Of a stretch of DNA of 64,000 nucleotides, positions 59,750 through 64,000 are shown one piece after another. The notes beneath the pieces were generated by a model, which did no database searches, had not been told where the DNA came from, and saw nothing but the letters and a program-made list of their open reading frames with translations. The DNA lies in the NCBI RefSeq assembly GCF_020103725.1, contig NZ_JAHXBG010000001.1, forward strand, positions 372,001 to 436,000, given 5' to 3'. A program made the translations under genes and the position numbers. This DNA is from Hyalangium gracile (GTDB taxonomy: Bacteria; Myxococcota; Myxococcia; Myxococcales; Myxococcaceae). Position 1 is the first letter of the stretch, and each line of letters starts with the position of its first letter.

Positions 59750-62650
59750 ATGTCTCCGGCCCCCCCTGCGTCCAGCCCCAGCGAGCGCCTCTACCGGCAG
59801 ATCATCGATAGCCTCAAGGAAGTGGTCTTCCAGACGGACCTACAAGGCCGCTGGACCTTCCTCAACCCGGCGTGGGCGGAGCTGACCGGCTTCACCCCCG
59901 ACGAGGCCCTGGGCCGAGAGTCGCTGGAATTCGTCCACGCGGATGATCGGCCGCGCACCCAGGAAATGCTCCAGTCCGTGCTCGCGCGGAAGGTGGAGCA
60001 CGCCCGCCACGAGGTGGGCTTCCGCAAGCGCGACGGCAGCCCTCTCTGGGTGGAGGTGTTCGCCCGGCCGCTGCTGGGCGAGGACGGCTCGGTGCAGGGC
60101 CTGCACGGCACCCTCACCGACGTGAGCGGGCGGCGGCGCACCAGTGACGCGCTGGCCCGGCGCGAGCGCTACCTGAGCGCGCTGGTGGAGATGCAGCAGC
60201 GGCTGCTGGCCGCGCAGCAGGAGAGCAGCCTCTACCAGGAGGTGCTGGAGCCCATCGGCCGGGCCTCGGGCGCCAGCCGCGTGTACCTCTTCGAGGTGCG
60301 CCGGGGCGAGGGCGGCCAGCAGCTCATGAGCCAGCGCGCCGAGTGGTGCGCTCCCGGGGTGAAGCCGGTGTCCGGCGGCTCGCAGCAGAACGTGCCGGTG
60401 GAGAAGGACTTCAAGCGCTGGGGCGAGCTGCTGTCGCGCGGCGAGGTGGTGTCCGGGCGGGTGAAGGACTTCCCTCCCAGCGAGCGCGCCGTCCTCGAGC
60501 CGCAGGGCGTGCAGTCCCTGCTGGTGCTGCCGCTGCGCATCAACGACGCGTGGGCCGGCTTCATCGGCTTCGACAACTGCGCCGAGGAGCGCGAGTGGGA
60601 CCGGCTGGAGGTGGATCTGCTGTCGGCCGCGGCCGGCGCCATCTCGCTGGAGCTGGAGCACCGCCAGTCGGAGAGCGCGCTGCGCGAGCGTGAGACGCGC
60701 TACCGGCAGCTGGCGGAGAACGCCTCGGACATCCAGTACCGCTACCAGCTCGAGCAGCCGCGCGCCTTCGTCTACGTGAGCCGCGTGGTGGGCGACAGGC
60801 TGGGCTACAGCCCGGAGGAGCACTACGCCAACCCCGAGCTGTGGCGGCAGCTGGTGCACCCCGGGGACCTGCCCACGCTCACCCAGCTGCTGGAGTCGCC
60901 GCAGCAGGTGGGCTCCAAGCCGATGGTGCTGCGCTTCACGGCGCGCAATGGGCGCACGCGGTGGCTGGAGCACACGGTGGCCCCGGTGCTGGACAGCGCC
61001 GGCCGGCCCATCCTGGTGGAGGGCATCGCCCGCGACATCACCGAGCGGCGCGAGGTGGAGGAGGCACTCAAGCTCTCCGAGGCCAGCTTCCGCATCCTCC
61101 TGGAGGGCGTGCCGGACGCGGCGGCCATCCAGCGCGACGGACGCATCGTGTACGCCAACATGGCGCTCGTCTCCGCGCTGGGGTTCGACCGGCCGGATCA
61201 GCTCGTCGGGCGCGTGCTGGCGCAGTTCGTCGAGGACGACATCGAGGAGGTGCCGGGCCCGCCGCCGGACCCCAGCGGCATCAAGGGCATGGTCACCGGC
61301 GAGCGGCGGCTGGTGCGCCGTGACGGCAAGACGCGCGTGGCGGAGATCGTCTCCCTGCCGCTGCTCTTCGACGGAGCGCCCGCGGTGGTCTCCATCGCCC
61401 GTGACGTCACCGAGCAGCGCCAGCTCCAGGCGCGCCTGACGCTGGCGGACCGGCTGGCCTCGGTGGGCACGCTGGCGGCGGGCATCGCCCACGAGATCAA
61501 CAATCCGCTGGCCTTCGTCATCTCCAACCTCAGCTTCCTGTCCGAGGAGATGCGGCGCAGCCAGCTGGCGCTGGAGGCCAGCGGCGCCGGCTCGGGCCAC
61601 GCCATGGGCGCGCCGCGGCTGCGCAGCAGCGCGGAGATGGACCTGGTGGAGTGGCAGGAGGTGCTCAGCGAGGCCTACGAGGGCGCCGAGCGCGTGCGGC
61701 AGATCGTCCGCCAGCTCAAGACGTTCTCTCGCCCGGACGAGGAGCGCCTGTCGCCGGTGGACGTGCACCAGGTGCTGGACTCGGTGGTGATGATGGCGGC
61801 CAACGAGATCCGCCACCGCGCGCAGCTGCACAAGGACTTCGGCCCCGTGCCCAACGTGATGGCCAACGAGAGCCGGCTGTCCCAGGTGTTCCTCAACCTG
61901 GTGGTGAACGCGGCGCAGGCCATCCCCGAGGGCCAGGCGCACCAGAACGCCATCCGGCTCATCACCCGGCGGCTGGACCCGGGCCGCGTCCTCATCGAGG
62001 TGCAGGACACGGGCTCGGGTATTCCGCGCGAGGCGCTCAGCCGCATCTTCGATCCGTTCTTCACCACCAAGCCGGTGGGCGTGGGCACGGGCCTGGGCCT
62101 GTCCATCTGCCACAGCACCATCACCAGCATGGGCGGAGAAATCTCCGTCGAGAGCGAGCTGGGCAAGGGCACCACCTTCAAGGTGGTGCTGCCGTCGCTG
62201 GAGCCGCGCACCCGCTCGCGGCCCACCAGCCAGCCGACGCCGGTGCACCTCACGCAGCGCCGCGGGCGCGTGCTGGTGGTGGACGACGAGCCCGGCGTGG
62301 GCAAGGTGCTGCGGCGCATCCTCAAGGACCACGAGGTGGAGGTGGCCGCCGGTGGCCGTCAGGCCCTGGAGCGGCTGCAGCGCGAGCCGGACCACTTCGA
62401 CGCGGTGCTGTGCGACGTGATGATGCCGGACCTGGGAGGCAAGGACCTCTACGAGGCGGTGCGGCGCACGCACTCCGGGCTGGAGCGGCGCTTCATCTTC
62501 GTGTCGGGCGGTGCCTTCACCGCCAACGCTCGCGAGTTCCTCGAGGCCATCCCCAACCCGAAGCTGGAGAAGCCGTTCAACGAGCCTGCCCTGCGGCAGA
62601 TCGTCCAGGAGCTGGTGAGCCGAGGCCCCTCCTCCACCGGCGGCAGGTGA
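59750..62650 (+). CDS. Multi-PAS/GAF hybrid histidine kinase
   Basis: A 966-residue soluble protein: PAS (~10-135), GAF (~150-310), PAS (~320-435), PAS (~440-560), HisKA with His581 (GIAHEINNPLAFV), HATPase_c (NAAQAI, DTGSGIP, GTGLGLSIC) and a C-terminal receiver (VVDDEPGVGKV, Asp889 in VLCDVMMPD, Lys in LEKPFNE). The HEINNP box is the NtrB/HisKA_4-like subtype. ATG 59750 has GAGG ~12 nt upstream. It senses several intracellular cues and could feed a phosphorelay. Confidence 0.93.
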   Translation: MSPAPPASSPSERLYRQIIDSLKEVVFQTDLQGRWTFLNPAWAELTGFTPDEALGRESLEFVHADDRPRTQEMLQSVLARKVEHARHEVGFRKRDGSPLWVEVFARPLLGEDGSVQGLHGTLTDVSGRRRTSDALARRERYLSALVEMQQRLLAAQQESSLYQEVLEPIGRASGASRVYLFEVRRGEGGQQLMSQRAEWCAPGVKPVSGGSQQNVPVEKDFKRWGELLSRGEVVSGRVKDFPPSERAVLEPQGVQSLLVLPLRINDAWAGFIGFDNCAEEREWDRLEVDLLSAAAGAISLELEHRQSESALRERETRYRQLAENASDIQYRYQLEQPRAFVYVSRVVGDRLGYSPEEHYANPELWRQLVHPGDLPTLTQLLESPQQVGSKPMVLRFTARNGRTRWLEHTVAPVLDSAGRPILVEGIARDITERREVEEALKLSEASFRILLEGVPDAAAIQRDGRIVYANMALVSALGFDRPDQLVGRVLAQFVEDDIEEVPGPPPDPSGIKGMVTGERRLVRRDGKTRVAEIVSLPLLFDGAPAVVSIARDVTEQRQLQARLTLADRLASVGTLAAGIAHEINNPLAFVISNLSFLSEEMRRSQLALEASGAGSGHAMGAPRLRSSAEMDLVEWQEVLSEAYEGAERVRQIVRQLKTFSRPDEERLSPVDVHQVLDSVVMMAANEIRHRAQLHKDFGPVPNVMANESRLSQVFLNLVVNAAQAIPEGQAHQNAIRLITRRLDPGRVLIEVQDTGSGIPREALSRIFDPFFTTKPVGVGTGLGLSICHSTITSMGGEISVESELGKGTTFKVVLPSLEPRTRSRPTSQPTPVHLTQRRGRVLVVDDEPGVGKVLRRILKDHEVEVAAGGRQALERLQREPDHFDAVLCDVMMPDLGGKDLYEAVRRTHSGLERRFIFVSGGAFTANAREFLEAIPNPKLEKPFNEPALRQIVQELVSRGPSSTGGR

Positions 62651-62666
62651 GGCGCTGAGGGCGGGG

Positions 62667-62736
62667 GCCCTCCTCCCGATGACCGATGCGGCAAGGTGGG
62701 AGGAACCCGTGCCCTCCTCCCGCTGTCCGATGCGGC
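62667..62736. repeat. Direct repeat, two 26-base copies 44 bases apart
   Basis: 62667-62692 and 62711-62736 match at 24 of 26 bases (core TCCGATGCGGC / ACCGATGCGGC). Each is followed by a G-rich stretch that can pair with its CCTCCTCCC start, giving tandem hairpins between the kinase and the VWA gene. Confidence 0.6.
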
Positions 62737-62791
62737 GGGGAGGGAAACTCCCTAACCTGCGCCCCATCTCCGCCATCCGAGGTGTGTCCTC

Positions 62792-64000
62792 ATGAACCGC
62801 ACCACCCTGCTGCTCACCGCCGCTGGACTGCTCGCGCTCGTCGCGCTGGCGCTGGGGCTGCCCAAGCCCCCTCCCACCACCGACACGACGCACACGATGG
62901 CGCAGCCGGGCGAGCAGGAGCCCACGCTGACGCTGCCGCTGGTCACCTCGGGCGATGGAGCGCTTACGCTGGAGGGCAAGCTCTCCGGAGGCTACGTGCA
63001 GTCCGGGCCCAGCGAGGCCTTCGCGGTGCTGGAGGTGAAGGCGCACGCTCCGAAGGAGCAGCACCGGGTGCCGGTGAACATGGCGCTGGTGATTGATCGC
63101 TCCGGCTCCATGCGCGGGCAGAAGCTGGATGACGCCAAGCGCGCCGCGCGTGAGTTCGTCCAGCGGCTGACGGAGGTGGATCGGCTGGCGCTGGTGCACT
63201 ACGGCACGAGCGTCACCAGCTTCCCGAGCACGCTGGTGACGCAGGAGGCCCGGGAGCGGATGCTGGCCTTCGTGGACGCCATCGAGGATGACGGCTCCAC
63301 CAACATCAGCGGCGGCCTGGAGGCGGCGGTCCAGGAGCTGCGCCCGTACGTGAGCCAGTTCCGAGTGAGCCGCGCCATCCTCATGAGCGACGGGCAGCCC
63401 ACCGCCGGCCTGGTGCGCGAGGAGGAGCTGACGGCGCTGGCGCGCCAGCTGCGCGCCGAGGGCGTGGCCGTGAGCGCCCTGGGCGTGGGTGGGGACTTCA
63501 ACGAGAACCTGATGCAGGGCATCGCGGACCAGGGCGGTGGCTTCTCGGGCTTCCTCAACTCCCACCAGCTGGCCGAGGTGTTCAGCCGGGAGCTGGAGCA
63601 GGCCACCAGCACGGTGGCTCGCGCGGTGGAGCTGCGCCTGGAGCTGCCCTCGCAGGTGGTGAGCGCGGAGGTGATGGGCACCCAGGCCATCCGCGAGGGC
63701 CGCACGGTGCGCGTGCCGCTGTACGACATGGCGGGTGGCCAGTCCGCGCGCATGGTGGTGAAGCTGATGCTCGACACCCCGGCGTCCGAGCAGCCGCTCG
63801 AGCTGCTGTCCGCCCGGCTGACCTATATGGATGTGGAGAAGGACCGGCCGGCCGAGGCGCGGGTGGCGCTGAGCGCGCGCTCCACCGGGGATGCCCTGGT
63901 GGTGCGCAACAACCTGGACAAGGACGTGCGGGTGCACGCGGTGCGGGCGCTGGGCACGCAGCACCTGCGCGCGGCGGCCGAGGAGATGAAGAAGGGCAAC
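62792..64000 (+). CDS. VWA-domain protein (partial)
   Basis: The first 403 codons of a gene that runs past the right edge. A hydrophobic N-terminal segment (LLLTAAGLLALVALALGL) serves as signal/anchor. The VWA domain (~100-270) has an intact MIDAS: DRSGSM, Thr in DDGSTNISGG and Asp in LMSDGQPT. It is likely a periplasmic or surface metal-dependent adhesion/interaction protein, with the layout of VIT/VWA or YfbK-like proteins. ATG 62792 has no strong Shine-Dalgarno; TAACCT lies ~32 nt upstream. Confidence 0.85.
   Translation, partial: MNRTTLLLTAAGLLALVALALGLPKPPPTTDTTHTMAQPGEQEPTLTLPLVTSGDGALTLEGKLSGGYVQSGPSEAFAVLEVKAHAPKEQHRVPVNMALVIDRSGSMRGQKLDDAKRAAREFVQRLTEVDRLALVHYGTSVTSFPSTLVTQEARERMLAFVDAIEDDGSTNISGGLEAAVQELRPYVSQFRVSRAILMSDGQPTAGLVREEELTALARQLRAEGVAVSALGVGGDFNENLMQGIADQGGGFSGFLNSHQLAEVFSRELEQATSTVARAVELRLELPSQVVSAEVMGTQAIREGRTVRVPLYDMAGGQSARMVVKLMLDTPASEQPLELLSARLTYMDVEKDRPAEARVALSARSTGDALVVRNNLDKDVRVHAVRALGTQHLRAAAEEMKKGN

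Noticed and set aside
59840-63964. 1374-residue open frame on the minus strand
   Set aside because: It is antisense to the multi-PAS kinase and VWA gene; its His/Arg/Leu-rich translation is the typical shadow of high-GC3 genes and has no domain.

Overview
The window is high-GC DNA (roughly 70 %, with strong G/C bias at third codon positions). Several signs point to a fruiting-type myxobacterium (Myxococcota; Archangium/Cystobacter/Myxococcus-like): a TIGR02265/DUF2378-type paralogue, a large Ser/Thr kinase ending in TM-PEGA, many hybrid histidine kinases, lipoprotein hydrolases with a collagen-like stretch, zinc-ribbon/membrane proteins with DAG-rich tails, and secondary-metabolism-like acyl ligases. 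No rRNA, tRNA or CRISPR array was seen. The species assignment is inference.

Layout. 0-5.5 kb: end of a GT87-like membrane glycosyltransferase, a diiron ferritin-like protein, an AT-hook coiled-coil protein, a DUF2378 protein, then a coupled pair of outer-membrane-like protein and phosphoesterase lipoprotein. 5.9-8.6 kb: a Ser/Thr kinase. 8.6-9.3 kb: a non-coding stretch with a strong leftward intrinsic terminator and a candidate small RNA. 9.3-14.0 kb: acyl-CoA dehydrogenase, AraC regulator, metallo-beta-lactamase-fold lipoprotein, PaiB-like protein. 14.1-16.5 kb: a slightly lower-GC accessory insert beside gyrB, with a 60-bp palindrome, an unknown gene, and a translationally coupled AAA ATPase/TOPRIM-like pair. 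16.5-22.4 kb: gyrB, a small membrane protein, a GNAT protein, and a sensor kinase/receiver pair. 22.8-28.6 kb: a sigma54-type promoter with a RelE/ParE-like protein, then a tightly coupled four-gene operon (B12-binding sensor of CarH type, internally duplicated helical protein, two hybrid kinases), and an XRE regulator.

29-40 kb: chemoreceptor, acyl-CoA ligase divergent from 3-hydroxybutyrate dehydrogenase, serine dehydratase, two MFS transporters, a radical SAM/SPASM enzyme, and an oxidoreductase that has lost its nucleotide-binding core. 41-50.7 kb: a lipid-related block in which a TetR gene overlaps a FabH-like gene, followed on the same strand by an acyl-CoA synthetase, a lipoprotein, a beta-barrel-like protein and an alpha/beta hydrolase. 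A lipase, a beta-lactamase-like protein and an SDR lie around it. Five TGAA-N6-TTCA sites in upstream regions tie this block, the truncated oxidoreductase/MFS pair and the metabolite transporter into a plausible fatty-acid-type regulon.

50.7-64 kb: a structured intergenic region with a possible 42-aa ORF, a two-subtilase operon, a divergent Lgt homologue with a methyltransferase and a lipoprotein hydrolase, a rhodanese, two multi-domain sensor kinases, and the start of a VWA-domain protein that runs off the end. Many genes lacking a Shine-Dalgarno sequence have a TAnnnT hexamer 7-10 nt before the start codon, which suggests leaderless transcription.
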